DNA of 39,147 bases from Fonsecaea monophora (lineage: Eukaryota; Ascomycota; Eurotiomycetes; Chaetothyriales; Herpotrichiellaceae), in assembly GCF_001642475.1 (NCBI RefSeq), contig NW_019174111.1, positions 1-39,147 on the forward strand, given 5' to 3'. Made by a program: the position numbers and the translations under genes. Below the pieces are notes generated by a model. That model did not search any database. It saw only the letters and a program-made list of their open reading frames with translations, and had not been told where the DNA came from. Numbering within the stretch: the stretch's first letter is position 1; every line of letters starts with the position of its first letter. Shown here piece after piece: positions 9,553-20,316 of the stretch.

Positions 9553-11310
9553 ATGGACGAAGAAAAGGCTCACAACCCTTCGGAGCAAGAGATTGAGCAT
9601 AAAGACCTAGAGGAGCCTATTGTCTTCGAGGCTCTCGACACTGGCATCAAGGCCACCAAAGAGGAGGCGAGGCTGGCTGCAGAGAGCTCGCAGAATTTCA
9701 AGTGGGACATCACCCTCTACCTCAATCTGACGGCCTTGCTCTTCTGCTATTTTGCGTCCACATGGGGCCTGCTTGTGCCATCCTCGTCCATCCCCTTCAT
9801 CTTGCAGGCTTACCCCGAGGGCGCCTCAAGGGCTGCATGGATCGCTGCGGCAGCTACTATACCCAATTGTGTGATCCAGGCCTTCGCCGGAGAACTGTCT
9901 GATATCCTGGGCCGCAAGATCTTTTTGCTGGGGGGCATGGTGCTTGGTCTGGTGGGCACCATCGTCTCAAGTCGAGGAGACGGCGTCGAGATGATCATCG
10001 GAGGCCAAGTGCTGAACGGTTGTGGTCTGACTCTGGGCTACCTGGCCATCCCCATGGTCGCCGAGATAGTCCCCAAGGACAAACGACCGATCCTACAGGC
10101 CGTGGCTGGTGGCGTCGCAGGCCTAGCAATCCTCATTGGACCTATTATACAAGGTCTATTCATCAAGAATGATGTCGGTGGTGTTCAGGAGGGCTGGCGA
10201 GCCGGATTCTACGTCGCCGCTGGGTTTTACGCCCTGACTTTCGTGCTCGTCTTTTTCTTCTACCACCCCGCCCCACGGCCGGTTGAAGAAGACACCAGTA
10301 TGCTGTCCAAGGTCCTTCACCTCGATTGGACCGGAGTCTTCATGGTCGCTTCAGGCTTGGTTCTCTTCCTGGTCGGTTTAGAGTTTGGTGGAAACCCTTA
10401 CAGCTGGGCTTCCGCCATTGTCCTCTGCACCTTGATCATTGGTGGGATCGTTCTTGTTGTCTTTGGGATCTGGGAGTGGAAGGGGACCAAGGTCGGACTA
10501 TTCCATCATCGACTTTTCGAACATCGAAACTTTATGATCGCAGTCATACTGAATGTTGTTGGGGGGATTGTTCTGTTTGGTGGCCAAGCCTACCTCCCAC
10601 AAGAGATTGCTATTCTTTTCACCCAGGACGCTGTTCTGACTGGCGTCTACAGTATCCCCTTCAATTTTGGCTCCGTCCTCGGAGGCGTCATCGGTGGGGT
10701 TCTCATGAGCATCTTCAAGGAGGCCAAGGGGATTGTGATTACGTCCTTTGTGTTCCTCCTTGTCGGCGTCGGCCTCATGGCTGTGATGGAGCCACACATC
10801 AACGTTGCGGCGTGGTTCTTCCCGACCCTGCTCATGGGTACCGCCATCGGCGCTCAGATGACTTGTTTGTATGTGATCGTCGGCGTGTGCACGCCCAACA
10901 TGCTCATTGCGACCGCCATGAGCCTGGTAGCGTCGATCCGTGCGTTGGGGGGCAGCATCGGGATCGTCATTTTCAGCCAGATCTTCCACCACGAGGTTTC
11001 GATCAAATGGCCCGCGCAAGTTTCGAAAGCACTTCTGGAAGCCGGCCTGCCGGGCTCCGAACTGGAGGAATTCATCGAACTCGCCGCCAGTGGGGCCACG
11101 TCGCAGCTCTTGAAATTGCCAGGGGTGACGCCGGCGCTGTTGGGTGTCTTTGAAGTGGCGAGTGCGCAAGCATATGCGGACAGCTTCCGCTTCATCTGGT
11201 ACTCGTTGATCCCATTCACGGCGCTCAGCCTGGCCCTAGCGTTCTTGCTGCAATCGACAAAATCCCAGATGAACAGCCAAGTCGCCGCTGGTGTGAGGAG
11301 AGGACACTGA
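9553..11310 (+). CDS. MFS drug/metabolite efflux transporter, TRI12-like (585 aa)
   Basis: Intronless. The frame is open from 9460, but the first ATG is at 9553, so the protein starts MDEEKAHNPSEQ. About 60 hydrophilic, acidic residues come first. They are followed by around 12-14 membrane segments, the first at LYLNLTALLFCYFASTWGLL. The MFS signature loop between TM2 and TM3 is present as GELSDILGRK, and a glycine-rich antiporter-like segment follows (AGGVAGLAILIGPIIQGLF). The overall layout, including HLDWTGVFM and the late segment with SLVASIRALGGSIGIVIF, resembles the fungal TRI12 group of proton-coupled exporters in the plasma membrane. The substrate cannot be read from sequence. It is the first of three + strand genes (exporter, P450, SDR), so export of a product made by the two enzymes is a reasonable inference. 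A 12-nt palindrome lies 162 nt upstream. Confidence 0.87.
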   Translation: MDEEKAHNPSEQEIEHKDLEEPIVFEALDTGIKATKEEARLAAESSQNFKWDITLYLNLTALLFCYFASTWGLLVPSSSIPFILQAYPEGASRAAWIAAAATIPNCVIQAFAGELSDILGRKIFLLGGMVLGLVGTIVSSRGDGVEMIIGGQVLNGCGLTLGYLAIPMVAEIVPKDKRPILQAVAGGVAGLAILIGPIIQGLFIKNDVGGVQEGWRAGFYVAAGFYALTFVLVFFFYHPAPRPVEEDTSMLSKVLHLDWTGVFMVASGLVLFLVGLEFGGNPYSWASAIVLCTLIIGGIVLVVFGIWEWKGTKVGLFHHRLFEHRNFMIAVILNVVGGIVLFGGQAYLPQEIAILFTQDAVLTGVYSIPFNFGSVLGGVIGGVLMSIFKEAKGIVITSFVFLLVGVGLMAVMEPHINVAAWFFPTLLMGTAIGAQMTCLYVIVGVCTPNMLIATAMSLVASIRALGGSIGIVIFSQIFHHEVSIKWPAQVSKALLEAGLPGSELEEFIELAASGATSQLLKLPGVTPALLGVFEVASAQAYADSFRFIWYSLIPFTALSLALAFLLQSTKSQMNSQVAAGVRRGH

Positions 11311-12001
11311 AAACACAACCAGAGACGAGCCAACGCCGCATATTTCCAAGAGAACACCGAGGACAATCTTCTTCCTTCGAAAGGGTCCCCATGACTTAGA
11401 ATGCGTGACAGTCACAGGTAAGGCTCGGGATATATACGTATATATATATATATATATATGTACCTACCTACCTACATACATACAGGTATACGAAGCCACC
11501 TGGTCCATCAAAGGCTTGATAACTGTGTATTTCCTTGTTCCTGATCCAAGGACTAAGATTTCCATGTGTTTGTTGCGTGTTGCCAATTTCGATTGGCCAG
11601 TTATGAATATCTTGTCATAATCGGCTTGGTCTGTAACCGCAGCTTGACCTCGGGAAACCATACAAGGTACAGTTCCACTTGTCCGCTCATCCAGTTTGGG
11701 TAATTGTGGTAAACCGGAGTTTTTTAGCGGACGGTGCATTATTGTCTGCTACACCAGCACCCTGGATCGGCACCCCGCCACGAAACACGGCTTTCTACAA
11801 TGGCAAAGAGAAGATTGACTTGGCCGTGTTCAGAAATGTGTCCGGCATTTCCCTCTTTAAGGGAGAGGGGGAGGTGAGGGTACGAGGTAGTCATATACTG
11901 TCGACTTCTACCTACGGTTCTACGGCTGCCCATGCTATTCAGACCTGAACAAGAACGCCGCATTTTGTTAAAACCTCAACGCTGAAGCCGTGCCAGTCGA
12001 G
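11311..12001. other. Intergenic region with microsatellite
   Basis: Transporter 3' region and P450 promoter. Apart from the TA/TACC repeat, nothing is recognised. Confidence 0.6.
11438..11485. repeat. (TA)n followed by TACC/TACA microsatellite
   Basis: A run of about ten TA units up to 11459, then three TACC units and TACA units. It lies in the region between the transporter and the P450. Confidence 0.85.
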
Positions 12002-14153
12002 ATGCGCTCTTTCACGGACTATGAAGCACCTGCAGGGCTGGCCATCGTCACAGCTTTGGTGAGTCGGGCAAGAGTCGAGGCTGGTGTTGTACGTTATTGA
12101 CAGCGCAAATCGTCCAGGTATCCCACGCCGTGTACAACCGCAGAGAACCTACTGTCGCCTCGTTCTTCCGTAATCTCGTGGTCCTCGTCGCCTTATATGC
12201 CATTCTGACTACGCGCATGCCCCAAGGCCCACTAACCGTGAGGTCGTCAACGGTCTTGTTTACAGGTCTCTACTTGGCAGCGCTCAGCCTCAGTATCACG
12301 GTCTACCGACTCTTTCTTCACCCTCTACGGAGATTTCCTGGACCAACGCTTGGGAAACTGACGAGATGGACTTCGGCATATTATATGGCCACTGGCCGCA
12401 TGCATGAGTGGCTCCCTGCCATGCACGCCAAGGTACGTTACTATATAACGAGGTCCCCAGTCTGTTCTCAAGAGAGCACGACATTGATCTCTACTACTCT
12501 ATAGTACGGTGACATTGTCCGATTCGGCCCGAACGAGCTCTCTTTCGGCGACACAGGCTCAGTCAAGTATCTCCACGGCCCACAGGGAGCTCGACTCACC
12601 AAAGGTCCCTTCTACGATGCCAATACCTTTAACAACAGCGGACATGGCGTGCCGTTGCCGTCTACGAGAGACTGGGAGAACCATAGAATCCGCCGCCGAA
12701 TATGGGACCACGGTTTCGCTCAAAAGGCTCTAAGGACATACGAGCCTCGTATTCGGAGTCTGATTGATACTTTCTGTACGGAGTTGGAGAAACATGATGG
12801 TTTGTAGCTCAGCTGTGGGTACATGTCTACGTTTAAACGCTGACGTCTCGATGTAGGCGAAGTCGTGGATTTTGCAAAATGGGCAGACTACTTTGCTTTC
12901 GACGCCATGGGAGACTTGGTTTTCAACAAGACTGTTGGCTTGCTCAACGAAGGTATGGTTTACTGTCAGCCTTGTGTCGTTTTTCCCTAGCAATACTGAC
13001 AAAGGTATTCAGACGGACCTCGCGAGTTCTCAGACTGGGTTCGTACTGGCGTCATGGTGAATGCCATCTTTGCTCAGGTCCCATGGATATCAACCTACTT
13101 CACATTGACCCCGTTCAGACGGGACCTAATCCACAAAGCTCTCAGCTTCGGGCGGCTGGCTTCGGACTTTTACAAGCAAAGAAGAGAGTTTGGCACTTCC
13201 CCGGTCGACATTTTCTCACACATCATTGCTGGCAACGACAAGGAAATGTCGGTTATGCGTCTGCTCTTCCATTTGCTGTCCAGACTGACGATTCTACCAG
13301 TATCTCGTCCGAAGAGGACCTGGAGGCCGACTCTCCAACACTGTTTATTGCAGGAAGTGACACGAGTGCTGTGGTTATTACGTGAGTTGAAAATCTGCCG
13401 TGTTCTAACCTTGCGCTTTCCGAGAATTTCCCTTCCTGATCGGGCTATATAGCTTTATGTTTTACTACATCTGCTCGGACAAAGCGACTTATCATCGTCT
13501 GCGTGAAGAAATCGATCAGCACTGGGACGGTGTCAAACCACTGGAAGGCTCCTCGCTAGGTGAGCGCCCGCCACTCCAACTTCTGCCAGGACACATACTA
13601 ATCTGGTAATATCAGGTCCTGAGACACTTCCATTCTTGAACATGTGCATCCAGGAAGTTCTTAGAGTCATGCCGCCGGGCCCGAATGGAATGCAGCGATA
13701 CACGAACAAGGGGGGTCACATGGTCAATGGGATATTCATTCCAGAGAACACGGCAGTAAGCAGCCACGTTTTTAAATTCTTTTTGTTATTGGATCTAACC
13801 TTTTTGCCTCCATGTGCTAGGTCTCGTCCAACACGCTCTCCTTACACCACGACCCCAGGTACTGGACCAGACCCACCGAATTCATCCCAGACCGATGGGA
13901 CGAGAAGAAGCGTGACCCGACATGGAACCACGACACACGAGCATACATACCCTTTAGTAGTGGAACCTTTTCCTGCGCCGGGAAACCGCTGGCCATGCTC
14001 GAACAGCGACTGTTGATCACGACGCTCCTGAGGCGATTCGACCTGATCATGGCCCCGGATTTCGACCACAAGCGGTTCGCGGACGATATCCGCAGCTACA
14101 TGACCATTGTCAAGGGCGCTCTGCCTCTGACTGTGCGGAAGAGGAGGGATTGA
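12002..14153 (+). CDS. Cytochrome P450 monooxygenase (552 aa, nine exons)
   Basis: Exons: 12002-12058, 12118-12432, 12505-12799, 12857-12952, 13013-13247, 13301-13381, 13453-13559, 13616-13755 and 13821-14153. All phases agree. The N-terminus has two hydrophobic stretches for ER anchoring. Then come a Pro-rich hinge (HPLRRFPGPTLGKLTRW), a C-helix (WENHRIRRRIW), I-helix AGSDTS (350-355), the ExxR motif EVLR (409-412), a PERF-type segment (FIPDRWDE) and the heme loop FSSGTFSCAGK with Cys494 as iron ligand. It is therefore a complete, probably active class II microsomal P450. The sequence resembles the large fungal group annotated as benzoate 4-monooxygenase or pisatin demethylase-like, which does not fix the substrate. 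Intron 5 uses a poor donor (GTCGGT). It lies between the exporter and the SDR on the same strand. Confidence 0.9.
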
Positions 14154-14906
14154 TTGCCGTGCGGGGAGCTGGATAACTGCTGCAATGAGTATTAAGCTAG
14201 TTTGAATAACCTGGTTCGGTTCTGAATGACTGCTGTCGTAAAGCCCCTGCTTGCTAGGAAGGGTGACATGGGGTATATGAGACCTAAGCTACACAATTCC
14301 AATGAGGTGCCAGATAAGTTCTAGTCTTACTTTTGCCATTGTCGCAAGACTACAAACACACGACCTTGACAAAACTACCTCGTAATCAAACGCGAACCTC
14401 GAAAGAGACACGTGCTGTACCGACATGACTCGCCATTCTCCGTCTCCACAACGGGTTTTCTCGTCTGGGAATGGTTGATTCCGGGGTAAGAGGGTCGACC
14501 CCTCCCTAAGGTGGACTCCGCTGACACCACACCCACACACGTAAACTCCGTCTTGTCATAAATCCAGCTGGGTTCTGACTCGTTTCCCACCAGAAATCGC
14601 GGCAAAAGAATGTGTGGGCCATATGGTATGTATTTCATCCCTCGGTAGACGGGGCGTGGCGGGTGGTCAAACCCGGTTGTTTATTCTTGTGTCTTTTGGT
14701 AGTTGACAGCAGAATCTGTTAGTCATTGTTGTTAGAATAAGGAAAAAGACCAGTTGCCGGTCCATGTAGGCGATGGACATGTAGTATTTTTTCTTGTTTA
14801 TCTTTGATCCAAATCCAAAAGCCCATCCTTGATTAGAGGTCGAGATATACTTTCAACTTCCCGAGACTTGTTAGTATAGAGAAAAAGAGTAGCTATTTGC
14901 TCGATC
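14154..14906. other. Intergenic region, no gene seen
   Basis: P450 3' region and SDR promoter, with the palindrome at 14492 and a 6-nt inverted repeat GTCCAT/ATGGAC at 14760-14778. Confidence 0.6.
14492..14501. promoter_or_regulatory. 10-nt palindrome upstream of the microexon SDR
   Basis: GGGTCGACCC, about 405 nt upstream of the SDR start. A possible regulator site, weakly supported. Confidence 0.2.
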
Positions 14907-16163
14907 ATGGCTTCAACGACATCTGCCTCTCGCGTAGGCCTCGTTACTGGAGGAGGTACTGTGGACACCCTTCGAACCCCAGCGGCTGCTGTGTGAACAA
15001 GCCCCTTCCCCGTCCTCTGACTGACAGGAAAGTAGCGTCCGGCATGGGCCTCGCCGTCGTCGAGCACCTCGTCCGAGAAGGCTGGAACGTGACCGTCGTC
15101 GACTTCAACGAAGAGGCCGGAAAAGCGGTCCAACAGCGGCTGGGCGGTCAAGTGCTCTTCGTCCGGGCCAACGTCATCAGCTACGAGAGTGTCGGACAGG
15201 CGTTCGTAAAGTCCTGGCAGAAATGGGGTCGTTTGGATTTCGGTATGTTGGCATTGATCCCTCCTCTGGTATTCCTGGCTCGGTATTGTAGACGAGAAAG
15301 AAGTCATTGGCTAAAGAAACCTTCTTCCAAGTTCATGCAAATGCTGTCAGTACATGTTGAACCCAAGTCAATGAACGGATCAACTTCGATCCGTCAAAGA
15401 AAAAAAAAACCTAAAAAACTGATATTGTGTTGTAGGGTTTCGGTGACCGGATCGACTTTTGTGCTCCGGCAGACGAGACGGCGAGCGGATTCCCAGCACA
15501 GCCCGACAAGCTGGTCCTCGAAGTGTGCCTCGACGGCGTCGTCTGGACCGCGTACCTGGCTCTGCACTTCTTCCGCAAAAACCCCTCAAAGTCGGGCGTG
15601 TTGGTGTCGACGTCCAGTCTCGCGGGTCTGTATCCCGCGGCTCCGGTGCCGCTGTACGGCGCCGCGAAGCATGGCGTAAGTTGGACCAAACCCTTCCGAC
15701 GATTGCTGAATACCTTGACGGTGAGATTTGTGAAAAAAACGCAGGCTGAGAGATTATCGTCTTTTTTTTCTCTCTCTAGGTCATCGGCCTGACGAGATCT
15801 CTGGCAAAACGTCTCAAGGAGATGAACGAACCCATCTCAGTCAACTGCATCTGTCCGGGTCTGGTGCCAACTCCCCTGGTCAGTCAGAAGGTCGTCGAGG
15901 TCGTGCCCAAGGAGCTCCTCACGCCATACACCACCATCACGCGCGCCGTGCAGGGCTTCATCTCGGACCCCTCCATCACCGGCCAGGCGGCCGAGTGCAG
16001 CGGTGAAGATGTCATCTACAGACCCGTCCTGCCCTATGGCAATTATGCCTCCGACTACATCGTCGAGGCCAGGTTTGCGGGCCGGGTCAATCTCGAGGAG
16101 ATGATGGAGGATAGCGTCGCCAAGGGGAAAGCGCTCGACGGGATGAAGTTGAGCAAATTGTGA
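14907..16163 (+). CDS. Short-chain dehydrogenase/reductase with a 14-nt microexon (297 aa)
   Basis: Exons: 14907-14955, 15036-15242, 15332-15345 (14 nt), 15436-15675 and 15780-16163. The first join builds the NAD(P)-binding motif TGGASGMG (14-21). The microexon supplies V-H-A-N-A, and the next exon starts with G, so the SDR motif N89-A-G appears only if this tiny exon is spliced in. Catalytic residues are Ser151 (STSSLAG), Tyr164 and Lys168 (YGAAKHG). Asp in VVDFNEE after the second strand suggests preference for NAD(H). The sequence is close in style to fungal 15-hydroxyprostaglandin dehydrogenase-like SDRs, which oxidise secondary alcohols or reduce ketones in the cytosol. It lies downstream of the P450 and could oxidise a P450-made hydroxyl group (inference). 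Confidence 0.88.
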
Positions 16164-16447
16164 AATGGTCATTGTTAGTTTGATCGTGGATTTACCGACT
16201 ACGGTCTACGAGATATGGAAGTTCTTTTGGCATGTCCCTCTCTCTTGTGCCGTTGTGATTGTTCTGTAAGGTGACATAACTCGCCCGTCGAGGGCCCTTC
16301 TTGACACCCAGATTCGTCCCCACTTGCACCGACATGACAAGGCTGAGCGTCGAGTTCCGGGATAGAAAGTTTTGGCGTCTTGCTTGAACACCAGATTCCT
16401 TTTATCCTGAATCAAATGCTTATCAATGTGGTGGCAGGTGTGACTGT

Positions 16448-17810
16448 TCACCTACTTTCGCGAGACCGTGTCGACTCGACGTGAGGGCTGAAAATGGATC
16501 TGTAAACCCCATGTGCGACCGCGTCCTCGACGTAAAGCGAAGGAAACCGTTCGAAAACAGTAGGTTCGAGCTTAAAAGGGGATTGGTCAGCCTGCAGTGC
16601 GGACAAGAATTTGGCTTCCAGCACATCCGATACCAAAGCTCCTTGCGTTCTCTTCTCTGTCAAGGTGGTTTCTGCTGGAAGTTGTTGGGTGTATTCCAGA
16701 TACTCTTGTAATCGATAGTAGACTGACTTTTTGCGAGTTCTGGATTGTGACATGTGCGTTAATCTGCCTTGACCCCTTACAGCCGTCCTGGTCATTCCAT
16801 GTCCATGACTATCTTCTTCCGTTTCCTCGGTGATCTCGGCTTCCAAGCAGTAACCCGCTATGATGGTGGAAATGAAGTCGGTCAAATCGTACTCTGCCGA
16901 CTGCAAAATTAGCTTATCTCGAAGCTGTGGCCAAAGGATCCAGTCTATTATGGGCCAGTGAAATCGGGTGAGCTGGATCTGCGAGGGTCGAAATCGCGCA
17001 GGCAGGCGGTCATAATTTTCCTTGGTTGGTTCTATCCGAAATCTCGTTATCGGACCAACATGCTTCCAAGCTAGGGACTCGGTGAAGTACGCCTTGGTCC
17101 AATGCCAATAGTCCTCTGAGACAAGCGTATGAAGCATCTTCTCAATCAGCATATCCAAGCTGGTGAGGTGGTCAGATTGTCTATATGCCAAAGCAAGAGG
17201 AGCATTCAACCTACCGGTCAGGGACATCAGGCTCTGGCTCTGTTAGCATGATATATTTGATCATACCTTCGAAATGTAGAATATCTTGACAGAACAGGGA
17301 CGGTTTCGGTACCGACAGGTGCCTTGACGCATATGTTTGCTCCTGCGGCGTGAACTCTTTCATGTAGCTTTCCGCCAGACGATCATCGGGCTTAGGCGTG
17401 GATATTATGGCGAGCCAGTCCTCCATGCCATCAGGTGCTTGCGATAGGCCGTTTCCAGACCTCCCGGAATCGTCCAGAGGTGGTTGAATGGATGGAAAGG
17501 CCGATGAGAACTGTAGAGCGCTCCACTCTGTGCCCGTGTTCTGAACAGGAAATCGCCGCCAGTCTGGTGTCTCCTCTATTCCATGATGGCTCAATGTGAC
17601 CGAGCCATGCTGTGGACGAGAATCTTGTACAGAAGTACACTGGTGGGACTGAAAAGGAAAAGGGCCAGCTTGGGCAAGGATCTGGTTCGCCTGCTGGAGC
17701 GTTTCACCAAGGGCGCTGATGAGCTGTTTGAGGTGCTGATTTTCCTGCTCGAGGCCCGCGGAGGGCGGAACGCCGCTGAGAATCGGCTGCGTATAGCCTG
17801 AAGGTGACAT
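16448..17810 (-). CDS. DUF3425-type regulator-like protein, leucine zipper without basic region
   Basis: Two frames overlap here: 17810-17211 (starts MSPSGYTQPI, ends PDVPDR and a stop) and 17227-16448. They can be joined by removing a 34-nt GTAGGT..TATAG segment (17214-17181). This keeps phase and gives PDVPDRQSDHLTSLDML, for 442 residues in all. 34 nt is unusually short for an intron, so a frameshift or a sequencing indel is also possible. The N-terminal helix has leucines at 20, 27 and 34 (LEQENQHLKQL onward), a heptad pattern like a bZIP zipper, but no basic region precedes it. The C-terminal half has the DUF3425-like segment FHWPIIDWILWPQLRDKLI. This family is usually attached to bZIP regulators. 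It diverges from the hybrid zinc-finger factor, with 307 nt between the starts. Confidence 0.68.
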
Positions 17811-18117
17811 TGTCGAGATTAATATATCGATGAGCCAGGGTGTAGAGATCTATCATCAGATCAGGACCCCACGGCGGTCAAATTCTTTGGGGGAAACGCG
17901 CCGCGACGTGCGTGCCCGAGTTGCTTTCTTGGAAACACCGACCCCCGCACTTCTTCTACATATTGTTCCGGAAGCCGAACTGCTCTCGACTCCATTCCAT
18001 GGTGTGTCAAAGTTCGTGATTGTTACAGCGTACAAGGTTCAGAACATCATATCGTGTCGACAGAAGGCAAGGCACGATGCGCCCATCTCCCTACGACCCG
18101 TACCCTCAAGCCTAACC
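17811..18117. promoter_or_regulatory. Divergent promoter shared by two regulator genes
   Basis: 307 nt between the starts of the DUF3425 protein (-) and the C2H2/Zn2Cys6 factor (+). No bZIP basic region is encoded here on the minus strand. Confidence 0.6.
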
Positions 18118-20316
18118 ATGTCTTCGATCGACGTCCTCACCATGTTTCCACCGGGAGGAACCAGAATGACTAGAACGACAGGTCCGACGACTGCTTCAGT
18201 GAAGTGCAACATATGCCACAGATCATATTCACGCAAAGATGTCCTCCAACGGCACATCAGGATGAAACACGAGGCCAACACCCACTTGAAGAAGCCGAAG
18301 AAGACGAGGAGAAGGAGCTGTATCAGATGTGCAGTGTGAGTGTCTTGACCACGGCAACCCTCATCACAGAAGCGACTTCAGCTCACTCAACCCTTCTTCC
18401 ATAGGCTCCGTGTCAGCTGTAGTAGAGGCTCCGTCTGCGATCGATGTGCAGAAAGAGGCCTGCGATGCCAATATGATTTTCTCTCTGAAGACAGATCGCC
18501 TTTTTCGGAGCAAATGTCAGGGCCTGGGATGGGAAACGACCAGCCTGTAACCGAAAGAAGCCACGCTGCTAACGCCGACAGAACCATTGAAGCTGACGAC
18601 ACTGGCCAAGAGACATATAGACCGCTTAATGAACTCACACCAAACGTTGAAATTGGCCAGCTGTTGGACAAGGGCCTTCCAACCACGGAAATCAGTGCAT
18701 CTCCTAGAATGCAAACCGACTATCCTTCCGAATCCCACAATGCCTTCGGTGCCGAGAGCACTCCTGCCCACGATCACGATAAACACGTTAGTGAGATCTT
18801 TCCCTTCCAACTCGACATTGACTACGCCGAGTTCTCGCCGAAGTTTACTAGTATCTTCTGGGACTCAGCTCTGGCCAGTCTACATAAACCACCACCACGT
18901 AACTCGAGACCTTCTCCGTCAGATCATCCGCCTGAGACAGACGCTGTACACCGTTATAGGACAAGATTCGACAAGACCGCATCTCCACAGTCATCACATT
19001 CTTCTCTCACAAGTAGATCTCAGACAGGAGCCACTGAAGTTAGAACAAGAATCTCCACCAAAGAACGGCTCAACGGCCGTGCTCAAGTATGGGACCAGAG
19101 CATTTGGACGCCTGACTGGGAGTCAAGTCAAATATCTGTCGTCGAAACCTTGAAGGCGATGACTACATCCTCAATCGTGGACGAGTCGATTATATCATCT
19201 GACGAAGTAGAGACATACTGGGGGATCTATTTCAGTCGATATAATCAGGTAAGGAAGCTTGAACGTCAACCAAGCATGGGCTCCACAGGCGCTGTCCGCG
19301 AGATACTGACCTCCTGAAGACACTACCGATCCTCCACAAAGCAACGTTATCTCCTACAACCTGCTCCCCATTACTCTTGACGACCATCACTGCGATTGGC
19401 GCGAGCTATGTTTCTACTACACGCGCACAACAGTATTTTGTGACAGCATTTGGTGGCGTTTGCAATCTATCTTCAGGGATGAGTTTCAGGTCAACGTCGA
19501 CGCATGGTAGAGTGTTACCTCAAGAAGACCGATTTCCGCAAGAGGACAGTTGGGATGTGATAACCGCCCTCAGTCTGACGTATCACCATATTGTTCGATC
19601 TTGCAACCACGGATTTTTGGGAGATGTACTCTCCGCTCAAGGTCGTGTGGTGAGTTGGGCAAAGCATATGGAGCTCTTGACACCCGAGGTCGGCGAGAGA
19701 TCGCCTGGCAAAGACATCCGGACACATTCAGTGGGTGTGGAGGATGTGCGGCAAATCTTGGAAAGCCAGGATGCGATGGCTCTGGAAGATCGATGGCTCA
19801 ATTGGAGCATATGCGAACAGCGGAAAAGAGTCACCTGGGCCATTATTGTACGTTCTATCGCCGGCGTCACTCAACTCGGATGATCTAAAGATGTGCTCAA
19901 CATGGAACAGTACTTGCTAACCTGTACCGTGGCCTTAGGTACTGCACTACAAGTGCTGCTTGCTCTCCAACAGCCCACCGAGGATCGCTAGCCATGGAAT
20001 CAATTTGCGGATCCCTTGCCCCGACAATCTATGGGAGGCGCCGAATCCCTCACAATGGAAAGCGCTGTTTCCTTTCATTGCCAACCCGCCACGCGATCTT
20101 CCAGTCCACGGATTCTTGCGCCAACTACTACAGAACGAGAACTTGGTGAAAGACAGTACAAGGTTCAACCAGATTATAGCCGCGTCTATCCTGGAGATAC
20201 TCCTTCATGACTCAGACAAAGATGGGTCTTTGGCTTTCGATGAGGAGGATATCGAACCAAGCGATCCGTTGCAGTTAAGAATGACTCTAGAAGAGTTGCA
20301 GCGTTCGCTGGGTTGA
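18118..20316 (+). CDS. Hybrid C2H2 plus Zn2Cys6 transcription factor (655 aa)
   Basis: Exons: 18118-18335, 18405-19248, 19320-19847 and 19939-20316. Introns are 69, 71 and 91 nt with TACTGAC or GCTAAC branch sites. One C2H2 finger comes first (Cys30, Cys33, His46, His51 in CNICHRSYSRKDVLQRHIRM). It is followed by a basic linker and a Zn2Cys6 cluster (Cys68, 71, 78, 84, 87, 94) split by intron 1. A long Ser/Pro-rich part leads to the fungal_trans domain. There the join of exons 2 and 3 gives YFSRYNQTLPILHKATL and the conserved LLLTTITAIGASYV, and the join of exons 3 and 4 gives WAIIVLHYKCCLLSNSPP. An earlier in-frame ATG at 17830 exists but yields a poor N-terminus. The domain pair defines a known fungal regulator class. 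A role in controlling the adjacent exporter/P450/SDR genes is inference from position. Confidence 0.87.

Noticed and set aside
10326..11169. Long open frames on both strands inside the transporter gene
   Set aside because: They are shadows of the transporter coding frame; composition is unlike a protein and no family motif is present.
17830..18117. N-terminal extension of the C2H2/Zn2Cys6 factor from the ATG at 17830
   Set aside because: It would cover almost all of the divergent promoter, and its 96 residues show no family features. The ATG at 18118 gives a normal N-terminus just before the finger.
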